Below are positions 1 to 6,117 of a stretch of 6,199 nt of DNA, one piece after another. The stretch spans positions 1-6,199 of the forward strand of contig DIQZ01000072.1 of assembly GCA_002424305.1 (NCBI GenBank), written 5' to 3'. The stretch is from Firmicutes bacterium UBA5449 (GTDB lineage: Bacteria; Bacillota; SHA-98; UBA4971). Under the pieces are notes generated by a model that worked only from the letters and a program-made list of their open reading frames with translations, was not told the DNA's origin and did no database searches. How positions within the stretch are numbered: position 1 is the stretch's first letter; each line of letters starts with the position of its first letter. The position numbers were made by a program, and so were the translations under genes.

Positions 1-2
1 GT

Positions 3-167
3 ACGATTATTCTGCGCGGGATTGGTGATTCCTGCAGAAGTGTCGGGGGGTGGTGGGAATTTATGCATATGCCTGGACTTACGGAGCTGTCCAAGGGGAA
101 AGGCGAACGTCCTAGATTAGAAGTAGTGGATGTGGTGCAGATGAAGCGCACTCTCAGCCTGGGATGA
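3..167 (+). CDS. Possible C-terminal fragment of an upstream gene (partial)
   Basis: An open frame enters from the left edge and stops at TGA 165-167, giving about 54 residues. The composition is protein-like, with a tryptophan pair (GGWWEFMHMPGL) and a mixed charged tail (GERPRLEVVDVVQMKR). I recognise no family. A competing frame (2-28) reads YDYSARDW then stop and could equally be the true end of the upstream gene, so the assignment is uncertain. The stop lies inside the first copy of an 18-bp tandem repeat, which suggests that the end of this frame may have been altered by duplication. No function is proposed. Confidence 0.28.
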   Translation, partial: TIILRGIGDSCRSVGGWWEFMHMPGLTELSKGKGERPRLEVVDVVQMKRTLSLG

Positions 168-193
168 TCTATCAACCTGGGATGATCTATCCA
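158..193. repeat. 18-bp tandem duplication, two copies
   Basis: Two adjacent copies of CCTGGGATGATCTATCMA (158-175 and 176-193) differ at one base (A versus C at the second-last position). There are only two units, so this is a local duplication and not a satellite or CRISPR array. No third copy was seen nearby. Confidence 0.85.
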
Positions 194-287
194 CCATGGT
201 CATGACTCATACCGAAAGGTTATTCTCGTCGTAACCCTCAACCACAATTAGTGACTCACTCAATCGGAAGTTCGGTTTATCGATTTC

Positions 288-308
288 CCTGAGTTTCAAA
301 GACTCAGG
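288..308. other. Small hairpin overlapping an AGGAGG sequence
   Basis: CCTGAGT (288-294) and ACTCAGG (302-308) are perfect inverted repeats around a 7-base loop. The right arm runs into AGGAGG (306-311), a consensus Shine-Dalgarno sequence. No good start codon follows at proper distance in a long frame, so this may be the surviving leader of the broken gene at 331-843. It has no T tract, so it is not a classical terminator. Confidence 0.4.
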
Positions 309-330
309 AGGATAAGGCAATTAGCTTTGA

Positions 331-843
331 CTCTCTTTTAGAGGGGAGGCTAATCAATGCGGTGTTCCTTTAGCGATTAACCACCGGATTCATTGCTACG
401 GCCCGTATTCTTATGAAGCAACTGATCGTGTTGAATGGCTTGAGATTCGTGATGTTATAGAAGACAATAGTCCAAACTGCAGATCACAATATCGTCCTGG
501 TAGTAATACCAATGAGCCTATTAGGGAATATTGTCAAGAGTTAGATGGCTCTATGTCTATTATTGAAAATGTGATTGGAGAACTCGCAGGGCGATCACCT
601 AAAGAAATGGAGTTGTTGGCCTCTGTCAGTTTTGTGTATGGCACCGCTATGCGGGAAGATGACGATGATAAAAGAACCATAAGAGAGATTAGGCGCATAA
701 AAGGTAACAAGTTCGATCCCCAGGAAATCGAGGATGCCATAGCTTATATGAAGCGTTCTTTGATGGGGTTGAGAAGACGTAACGCGATACTTGATTTGTC
801 CGGAGGACACCGGGTACAATACAGCAAGTGCAATCCAAGCTGA
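331..843 (+). pseudogene. Headless remnant resembling YwgA / SocA-type (Panacea-like) protein
   Basis: The frame is open from 331, just after TGA 328-330, to TGA 841-843, about 170 codons. The only ATG starts in frame fall in the second half (first at 553). Coding-like sequence clearly begins earlier. HCYGPYSYEATDRVEWL (about 391-441) resembles the YGPYS motif found about 45 residues into YwgA and related SocA/DUF4065-type proteins. The region at 595-760 (SPKEMELLASVSFVYG, then NKFDPQEIEDAIAYM) resembles their helical C-terminal part. The N-terminal stretch expected before the motif is absent in all three forward frames, so I call a 5'-truncated pseudogene. A GGGGAGG plus ATG at 357 exists but opens only a 7-codon out-of-frame peptide. 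Some relatives are antitoxins or proteolytic adaptors; others have no known role. The family match is from memory of motifs, not a search. A shorter working gene from 553 is possible but less likely. Confidence 0.5.
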
Positions 844-943
844 TGATAGCTCGATACTGCCCTGGATGATGTGAAGTAGATACAGGAACACCGGTATTCA
901 GCTAGGTCACGATGGATTGGCCAACCAGTCGTCAGCCCCCTTC

Positions 944-969
944 GTTTTAGTGCTAGATTTCCCTAAAAC
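944..969. other. 7-bp inverted repeat (possible hairpin)
   Basis: GTTTTAG (944-950) and CTAAAAC (963-969) are perfect complements with a 12-base loop. It lies about 100 bases after the end of the 331-843 remnant. The stem is AT-rich and no T run follows on the plus strand, so a terminator role is weak. It may be chance. Confidence 0.25.
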
Positions 970-995
970 CAATTGCTCTCCGTAATAGTGAATAA

Positions 996-1253
996 GTGAG
1001 AGGCATCAGCAGACTTATATTCGGTATAATTTGGGTTTTGGTATGGTTTCTAGGTATCAGCATGTTTTTCACTACATCAAACACTCATAGTTGTACGGAG
1101 GCCGTACATGATGTCCCCTTACCAAAGATCCCCAACATGTTCATATCTCCTGCAGGAGTTTTGTGCAATATGGATAATATTAGCAAAAAGAGAACGATTA
1201 GCGACACACGTTGCAAAACACCCGATATCGGAAGAATTGGCGACAGGAGGTAA
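996..1253 (+). CDS. Doubtful small membrane protein
   Basis: A GTG-started frame of 85 codons. Residues 7-25 (LIFGIIWVLVWFLGISMFF) would form one transmembrane segment or uncleaved signal anchor, followed by about 60 residues with three or four cysteines and a basic tail. I recognise no family. No Shine-Dalgarno sequence precedes the GTG. In its favour, the stop codon TAA (1251-1253) directly abuts an AGGAGG sequence that would serve the next gene, a layout typical of coupled genes. Against it, the C-terminal half reads as low-information sequence, and a good 17-bp palindrome sits inside it, as if this were a regulatory region. It may be chance or a decayed 5' region. Confidence 0.22.
   Translation: MRGISRLIFGIIWVLVWFLGISMFFTTSNTHSCTEAVHDVPLPKIPNMFISPAGVLCNMDNISKKRTISDTRCKTPDIGRIGDRR
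1092..1108. promoter_or_regulatory. 17-bp palindrome, operator-like
   Basis: TGTACGG (1092-1098), spacer AGG, CCGTACA (1102-1108): a perfect 7-bp inverted repeat with a 3-base centre. Its size and symmetry fit a site for a dimeric repressor. It lies about 150 bases upstream of the RusA-like gene. No convincing -35/-10 pair could be placed around it, so operator function is inference. Confidence 0.35.
1245..1250 (+). promoter_or_regulatory. Consensus Shine-Dalgarno before the RusA-like gene
   Basis: AGGAGG, continuing to T at 1251. The nearest ATG (1263) lies 12 bases downstream but is out of frame and meets TAG after three codons. The first in-frame start codon after it is TTG at 1268, 17 bases downstream, which is too far for efficient use. 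The mismatch hints at a one-base lesion near 1265-1268. Confidence 0.5.
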
Positions 1254-1267
1254 TACACCAATATGGG

Positions 1268-2716
1268 TTGCTAGATGACACATACGTTGGGAGTATCATA
1301 GTTAGATGGAATCGCGTATTGAAAGGATTGAATAACTCGCGAATGTTTATAAGGTCAGTTTATGAGTATTATGGAATGCCTACTTCAGAGTACCTTGAAA
1401 CCCCTAAGGGGCAATATGGTAGATATCAATGGCGGAGAAGAAAAGGCTTAAGTTATTATTCATTTAATATAGAACCAAAATCAAAAAAGTCTATGAAAAT
1501 ACACGAAAAAATGAATTTCCAACAGAAAATATCTAAGAGAATGACACAACGATCGAGAAAATCGTATAGAAGTGAAATAATTGCTGAGCTTTCTATAACC
1601 CCGTCTGCAAATAATCCACCTCACATTCATACAGCTGTGAAAAACCTACTTGATTTATTTGGGAAACCAATGCAGGATAGCGGTATTAAAAGAAAAGGGC
1701 TTGTTTACAATGATGATAAACAAATAAGATATTTGTCTGCAGAATACCATTTAGGCCAAGAAGAACCTTGCATTCGTTCATCTTTTTACCCACTAAGATA
1801 TTTTCTTGAAGATCTCAAATTGGCTAATGATATTTTAGACGGTAAGTATAATGATTACTTTTCTTATATAAGTCTTATGCAAGACATAAAAGAATTTTAT
1901 GGCACTAGAAACTTGGACGATGTTCACGACGATACAGTTCTTGATTACAAGCAATGGGTCAAGAATAGAAGCAAGTATATAGGGCTATTTGGTGAGAAAA
2001 CATACGAAAAAATGATACAGCTTTATAAAATGCAACTTCAGGAGTATTTTTTTAAGACCTGTAGGCTATACATAAAAGATGTTTATCTTTTATATCGATT
2101 AGCAGGATTAATATCGAATAGCAGATTTGAACGATTAGGTCTGGAGCAATTTGAGGAATGGGCGAGGAATCAATCGGATTCGCTATCAAAATGGATAACG
2201 CATTCACCGCTTAAGATTAAACTTCCTCATACCCCAATAACTGTGGGCGACACCAAAAGATTCAAGGTAGCAATTCAAAAGAAACTAAATGATTACAAGA
2301 AAAAATACGAAATCCTACAGCCATTATATAACCCAATTGCACTGGAGGTCATTTATAAACCACCTTTAGCCTCCGACGGTTTTTATAAAGACTTGGATAA
2401 TATTATGAGGCTAATACTACCCATATTCAATAATGAATTTAAGCCTCCACCATCCTTCTTATCCCTCTGTAATACAGATGATATTCCAGATGAGGATATG
2501 ATTGCAGGAATCAAAAGAAGGTCACAACTACTACCAAAGTCAATAAAACATTCAGTGATTAAATATGAGATATTTGAAATTCCCCGTCATAGAAACGACA
2601 CTGAAGAAGGATTTATAAGCATTGGTATAACTGGAGGGCTCAGTTGTCTGGATACCTTGTGGTGTAGAATGGACAAAATCATAGAAAAATGGAAAGAGCA
2701 TTGCGATACGTGCTAG
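1268..2716 (+). CDS. Protein with two RusA-like (Holliday junction resolvase fold) regions
   Basis: About 482 residues. Numbered from TTG 1268, region 1 (about 95-165) has strand EIIAELSITPS, a helix TAVKNLLDLF, then LVYNDDKQI with D149, D150 and Q152. This matches the RusA pattern of strand, DLDN helix and (W/Y)xDDxQ. Here the DLDN position reads PPHIHTAVKN instead. Region 2 (about 315-455) has strand PIALEVIYKPP, an intact KDLDNIMRL motif (D375, D377, N378) and a closing strand pair, but no clean DDxQ. The 130 residues between are helical and aromatic-rich. RusA itself is about 120 residues and acts as a dimer, cutting four-way DNA junctions in phage and prophage recombination. This would be a large, internally doubled relative, and its activity is unproven. 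Start choice is weak: the frame stays open back to 1202, with another TTG at 1211 that lacks a ribosome site. The gene is AT-rich compared with the downstream operon, suggesting separate origin. It runs in the same direction as the SIR2 operon, 670 bases away. Confidence 0.72.
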   Translation: MLDDTYVGSIIVRWNRVLKGLNNSRMFIRSVYEYYGMPTSEYLETPKGQYGRYQWRRRKGLSYYSFNIEPKSKKSMKIHEKMNFQQKISKRMTQRSRKSYRSEIIAELSITPSANNPPHIHTAVKNLLDLFGKPMQDSGIKRKGLVYNDDKQIRYLSAEYHLGQEEPCIRSSFYPLRYFLEDLKLANDILDGKYNDYFSYISLMQDIKEFYGTRNLDDVHDDTVLDYKQWVKNRSKYIGLFGEKTYEKMIQLYKMQLQEYFFKTCRLYIKDVYLLYRLAGLISNSRFERLGLEQFEEWARNQSDSLSKWITHSPLKIKLPHTPITVGDTKRFKVAIQKKLNDYKKKYEILQPLYNPIALEVIYKPPLASDGFYKDLDNIMRLILPIFNNEFKPPPSFLSLCNTDDIPDEDMIAGIKRRSQLLPKSIKHSVIKYEIFEIPRHRNDTEEGFISIGITGGLSCLDTLWCRMDKIIEKWKEHCDTC

Positions 2717-2812
2717 ATGAGTGAGTTGCGACTTTGTCTAACAGCAAGGTCTGCGCAAGGGGATCGGCCATAAAGGAAGTAGGAAGGATAGAGATAGCTT
2801 CATTCACATTGC

Positions 2813-2843
2813 CGGACCCAAGTCGAAGTGACACTAGGGTCCG
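2813..2843. other. GC-rich inverted repeat (possible hairpin)
   Basis: CGGACCC (2813-2819) and GGGTCCG (2837-2843) are perfectly complementary across a 17-base loop, about 100 bases after the end of the RusA-like gene. The stem is strong but no T tract follows on either strand, so an intrinsic terminator is not supported. It could be part of a structured transcript or chance. Confidence 0.35.
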
Positions 2844-3370
2844 ACGTCGTCTTAAACCCACAAACGCCATACGCCATCTTGCTTGTTGCTATTCCGACGG
2901 AAGGGCAATTGAAATGCTGCCGATTTGGACCGTATCGCAATTAAGGTGTTTGCTGTAGCGTGAAACTATCGGAAATTGCACAATAGGATTACGGTGAGTT
3001 GCAGAGCAAACTCCTCTGTTATTGCAGACCAACAAGGCTATTGACTATCACGATCTTTGATAAGGTTCGTTTTGGGGTCAAGGATTGTGACGTGCAATTC
3101 AATCAATGTTGTGTCACCTTATGAACCTAGCTTGGCGGAAGCTGTCCTCATGACCCTACACGCTTGAAATACCTTAGAATCTCCCAAACAGTATGGTCGT
3201 CATGTGCAACGAAATCCTTCTCACCCACGTAATGAATCAGCTCTTCTTTCTATGAACTGAGTTTATATTAATGGAGCATACATGTAGGTTCGGTGTGAAT
3301 AGGAAGGATTTGGGCACAGCAGGGTAGAATGGAACATTATGTTAGGACTTGCCGTATACACCCGAATTGC

Positions 3371-3376
3371 AGGAGG
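3371..3376 (+). promoter_or_regulatory. Shine-Dalgarno that decides the SIR2 gene start
   Basis: AGGAGG lies 10 bases before ATG 3387. It lies inside the longer frame that begins at ATG 3339, which has no comparable site upstream. The sequence therefore favours 3387 as the start and makes the 16 extra codons 5' untranslated. Confidence 0.7.
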
Positions 3377-3386
3377 ATGTTGGGGT

Positions 3387-5420
3387 ATGGCCAAGCAGCT
3401 TAGATTAATACCGGAATCGGACAGTGAGTGGCAAAGCAATACAGTACGTGAGATAAAGAAAAAGAATAAGGTTGACGTGAGGAAATCATCACAGTCTGAT
3501 TTAGTGAAGTCTGAAACAAAGTTTCTCAGGCTTGTTGATCGAGTCCTTGTCGGAGGAGTCATTCCCTTTCTAGGTGCCGGGTTGTCGCTAAAGTGCACAG
3601 GACCGGACGGGAAGAAGATTGCACATACTGGCAAAATGATATGCTCTGTTTGTCACCAACTCTCTAGAGAGCGTTCAATAAAGTCCGGATGTCGTCTAGG
3701 CTTTAAGCCTTGTTGCGGTTGTCCTAAGGAATTATGTGGGAAGAAAAGAGGCCTTGCGGAAGTTTGCGAGGAGTATCTGTGGGGTAAGAAGAACTTCCCA
3801 GAATTGGTACTGGAAGTCCTGCAGATTCAGGAGTTTACCGCTCTTAAGATTAGTAGAGCGCACAGATACATTGCTTGCCTGGCTCGTGAGTCAGTGATTG
3901 AGGAAGTAATTACAGCTAATTACGATACATCTTTAGAAAGAGCCTACCAAGAGTCTTTAGATTTTAGGCATTCCAGTAATAGAAGCTCAGTGCACAGTGT
4001 ATCTAACTTACAGCACTACAGAAAAGTGGCAGGCATACGGCAGCAGAATAGCCAGCCGTCTCCTCTCAGAGTCTATCATATCAATGGGTGTGCATCGGAT
4101 CTCGAAGGATTATCAAAGAAGGCGAAGGATAGCGTTTGTGAGACTATACTTCTAACTGAACGGCAGTTGCAGCATTGGGGCGATAGGCAGTGGGGACGGG
4201 ACTTACTAAGAGATCGGCTAAGATGCAAGAACATTGTTTTCTCTGGCTTTGGCAGTCCTGAACCTCAGGTTCGGCATACTACACTACAGGTTCTTGAGGA
4301 ATTTGAACTGGACCCACCGGGTGGGCAGCATAAAGAAAAGAGAACCAACTTGGAAGAAATAGGTTGGAGTGCGCCTAACGCAGTCTTTGTGCATGCTTAC
4401 AAGGATTTAACCTTCGAGCAAAAGCAAATGTTGGTAGCCTATGCAGATGCAAGCAGAGCAAGGGAAACCAGTATTAAATCTATCAGGGAGTCCGGCAATT
4501 GTTTCACGCATGCTGATGCTTCTTTGTTGGCGGAAGAGCCTAATGGTTACTTAGCCGCTGACGATTTCTGGAGGCAAGTTTACAAGGCAGTGTTTTGGCG
4601 AATACTTACGGGAGACTGGTTATCTTACGGTTCACCGTTTTACTATCTGCTGTTGTCAAGCATCTCTTGCGCAGATGTATTGCTGAGTCAGGTCAGAAAC
4701 TGGCTATTGCCAGATTCAGGTCCTGATTCTCAGTATGAACGGCTCTTTGGCCGGCTTCCCGAGTATCTCGATATTCAGTGCAGGAAGGACTTAACTATAC
4801 TATCAGAACACATATGGCATATCAGATACCGGGGTCTGCAATTCCGGTCCGGGTGGTATGCTTCTCTGAAGGAACGAGGGATAATCATCTCGTCATACTT
4901 TGTCCTCGTCTACCTCTTGGGGGTTCTGAATAATACAGAACACGACAGTCTCGGTTGGGCTCATATTGATAAGCTCGTCAAGTCCTGTCAGTCGTTGGGG
5001 TTAGGGCTGAGGTTTCCCTTGGGCGATGATTCTTCCCATTGCGGCCTGCTCGTGCTAGCACACCGCGAGTCAGTGTTCCAGCAAGGCGAACTGCTCCATG
5101 AGGATATAGGCGACCATAACCTTATAGTACAGGTTGTGATAGATAGCGAGTTTAGTCCCAGAAGAGTACGAGTTCAACTGAAGAAGAATGCTGATGTACC
5201 TGTAAATGGCATGAAGCAAATCAAGTATGTTTCTGTATATCAAATCAGTTTCCTTGATCTCCTCGGTCGAGGCAGTCGGAAACCTGCAAATGTATCTGAA
5301 CTTCTGGAGAACGTGAGAAGGAGATTAGCGTTTCCAAGTCTGGTTGTAGACAGGTCAAAGAAGCGAGTACGAGACAGAGGACGTATCAGGAGGGATCCGG
5401 ATGGGTCAGGTCGTAGGTAA
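3387..5420 (+). CDS. SIR2-family NADase effector, Lamassu/ABC-3C-type (LmuA position)
   Basis: A 677-residue cytosolic protein, numbered from ATG 3387. The SIR2 NAD fold spans about residues 45-335. GVIPFLGAGLS (57-67) is the GAGxS nucleotide loop. ITANYDTSLE (175-184) is the TxNYD motif with N178 and D180. VYHINGC (229-235) supplies the catalytic-type H231. FSGFGSPEP (285-293) is the closing GFS-like motif. In defence SIR2 proteins such as ThsA and DSR2 the Asn and His are needed to break down NAD+, and both are present here. Between the first two motifs lies a cysteine-rich insertion (C86, C89, H90, C102, C109, C110, C112, C117, C127), probably metal-binding. Residues 380-650 are a mixed helix/strand region I cannot name, with the segment ADDFWRQVYKAVFWRIL at 391-407. 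The last 20 residues are arginine-rich. There is no membrane segment. The gene overlaps the next by 20 bases and leads a three-gene operon ending in an SMC ATPase. I infer NAD+ depletion on phage or plasmid sensing; activity is not shown by sequence. The SIR2 call is strong, the system name less so. Confidence 0.88.
   Translation: MAKQLRLIPESDSEWQSNTVREIKKKNKVDVRKSSQSDLVKSETKFLRLVDRVLVGGVIPFLGAGLSLKCTGPDGKKIAHTGKMICSVCHQLSRERSIKSGCRLGFKPCCGCPKELCGKKRGLAEVCEEYLWGKKNFPELVLEVLQIQEFTALKISRAHRYIACLARESVIEEVITANYDTSLERAYQESLDFRHSSNRSSVHSVSNLQHYRKVAGIRQQNSQPSPLRVYHINGCASDLEGLSKKAKDSVCETILLTERQLQHWGDRQWGRDLLRDRLRCKNIVFSGFGSPEPQVRHTTLQVLEEFELDPPGGQHKEKRTNLEEIGWSAPNAVFVHAYKDLTFEQKQMLVAYADASRARETSIKSIRESGNCFTHADASLLAEEPNGYLAADDFWRQVYKAVFWRILTGDWLSYGSPFYYLLLSSISCADVLLSQVRNWLLPDSGPDSQYERLFGRLPEYLDIQCRKDLTILSEHIWHIRYRGLQFRSGWYASLKERGIIISSYFVLVYLLGVLNNTEHDSLGWAHIDKLVKSCQSLGLGLRFPLGDDSSHCGLLVLAHRESVFQQGELLHEDIGDHNLIVQVVIDSEFSPRRVRVQLKKNADVPVNGMKQIKYVSVYQISFLDLLGRGSRKPANVSELLENVRRRLAFPSLVVDRSKKRVRDRGRIRRDPDGSGRR
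5388..5393 (+). promoter_or_regulatory. Shine-Dalgarno of the middle gene, inside the SIR2 gene
   Basis: AGGAGG with a 7-base spacer to ATG 5401. It is embedded in the last codons of the SIR2 gene, so ribosomes finishing that gene can start the next. It fixes the start of the middle gene. Confidence 0.75.
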
Positions 5421-6117
5421 ATCCCATGTTGCTTCTGAAGACGAGACTATTGATGCAACGAAGCGCTCCATGAACCCGCCTTTGTATTTCGGCCTTTCAA
5501 GTGATGCAATTCTGGAATTCAAGGAGTTGTATATTTCTGATATTGCAGCTGTTATACACCTAAGTGATGTAGAGGACACCAGCCAGGAATTCGAATGTTT
5601 TGTCAAGCTCTGTGATATATCTGATGGTAGCCAAGGTTCATCTAACATTACATATAAGGTCAAGGGGCTGCTCGGTAATACCATGCACATACTAAAAGAT
5701 TACCTTGAGCAAGTGGGGCTGAAGATCCCGGTATATTGCCTGATTTCTGTGTCAAAGAGGGAGAGACTCGAGTTTTATGATTCTCTCATGTTAGCAAGTG
5801 ACCAGGATTGGAGCAGGGGCGAGTTTGCTGTCATATTCACGCTTCAGAAGGATGCTGAAAATGTCATTTCCGGTATTGTTCTTGATTTGGCTTATGATCA
5901 GTTGGGGTCTTCTATTGAACCTATATCTACGGACGCGTTCAGTAATCGTGTACAGGAAGAGGCTCGCTCGAGAAATCTCTCAACAGATCACCAAGAGCTA
6001 GTCTCGGTCATCATAGACTGTGTTGCCCAGAAGTTGCCACCTAAAGTGAGAATCGAAGCCTGGGTGCAAGGGAGGCTGGATGACATTAAGAAAAAGCCAG
6101 ATGAGGTGGTCTTGTGA
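5401..6117 (+). CDS. Middle component of the SIR2-SMC operon (LmuC/DdmB position), unknown family
   Basis: 238 residues, soluble, with no membrane segment or signal. I do not recognise the sequence itself. It has a variable polar N-terminus (1-27), then an alpha/beta part: helix around 33-42, strand DIAAVIHLSD (47-56), EFECFVKLCDI (63-73), helix NTMHILKDYLEQVG (93-106), strands PVYCLISVS (110-118) and EFAVIFTLQ (141-149). A helical, charged C-terminus (179-238) includes WVQGRLDDIKKK. No catalytic signature is visible, which fits an adaptor rather than an enzyme. The gene starts within the last 20 bases of the SIR2 gene and its TGA overlaps the GTG of the ATPase gene. Position and size match LmuC/DdmB in Lamassu/DdmABC and the middle component of ABC-3C systems, which join the SMC ATPase to the effector. 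That role is inferred from position only. Confidence 0.8.
   Translation: MGQVVGKSHVASEDETIDATKRSMNPPLYFGLSSDAILEFKELYISDIAAVIHLSDVEDTSQEFECFVKLCDISDGSQGSSNITYKVKGLLGNTMHILKDYLEQVGLKIPVYCLISVSKRERLEFYDSLMLASDQDWSRGEFAVIFTLQKDAENVISGIVLDLAYDQLGSSIEPISTDAFSNRVQEEARSRNLSTDHQELVSVIIDCVAQKLPPKVRIEAWVQGRLDDIKKKPDEVVL

Larger units (their letters stand above)
2717..3386. other. Long gene-free region before the SIR2 operon
   Basis: About 670 bases with no supported gene. Short frames exist on both strands (for example 2734-2958 plus and 2679-2870 minus) but lack ribosome sites and protein-like composition. The segment holds two inverted repeats (2813-2843, and AGCTT-GGCGG-AAGCT at 3129-3143). Near the operon are two weak -10-like hexamers, TATATT (3264-3269) and TAGAAT (3325-3330), neither with a good -35 partner. 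The operon promoter is presumably here, and the length leaves room for an undetected small RNA or a decayed gene. Confidence 0.6.

Noticed and set aside
158..193. CRISPR repeat
   Set aside because: Only two directly adjacent units with no spacer between them.
595..891. Minus-strand frame of 98 codons opposite the YwgA-like remnant
   Set aside because: The plus-strand translation carries recognisable motifs; this one does not.
2813..2843. Intrinsic terminator for the RusA-like gene
   Set aside because: The stem is good but the loop is 17 bases and no T tract follows.
2734..2958. Short plus-strand frame after the RusA-like gene
   Set aside because: No ribosome site, no recognisable motif, and arginine/serine-rich composition typical of a chance frame.
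3264..3330. Promoter for the SIR2 operon using TATATT (3264) or TAGAAT (3325)
   Set aside because: Neither hexamer has a reasonable TTGACA-like partner 16-18 bases upstream, so I do not call a promoter.
3339..3386. Longer SIR2 gene starting at ATG 3339
   Set aside because: No good ribosome site precedes it, and AGGAGG lies within the added codons at ideal range for ATG 3387.
3263..3634. Minus-strand frame of 123 codons
   Set aside because: About two thirds of it is antisense to the SIR2 gene, across its NAD motif, and it has no protein-like features of its own.
4313..4325. CCCAC-CGG-GTGGG palindrome
   Set aside because: It lies inside the SIR2 coding sequence and encodes a Pro-Pro-Gly-Gly turn; coding explains it.
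5406..5690. Minus-strand frame opposite the middle gene
   Set aside because: It lies wholly within the well-supported middle gene and is a reading-frame shadow.
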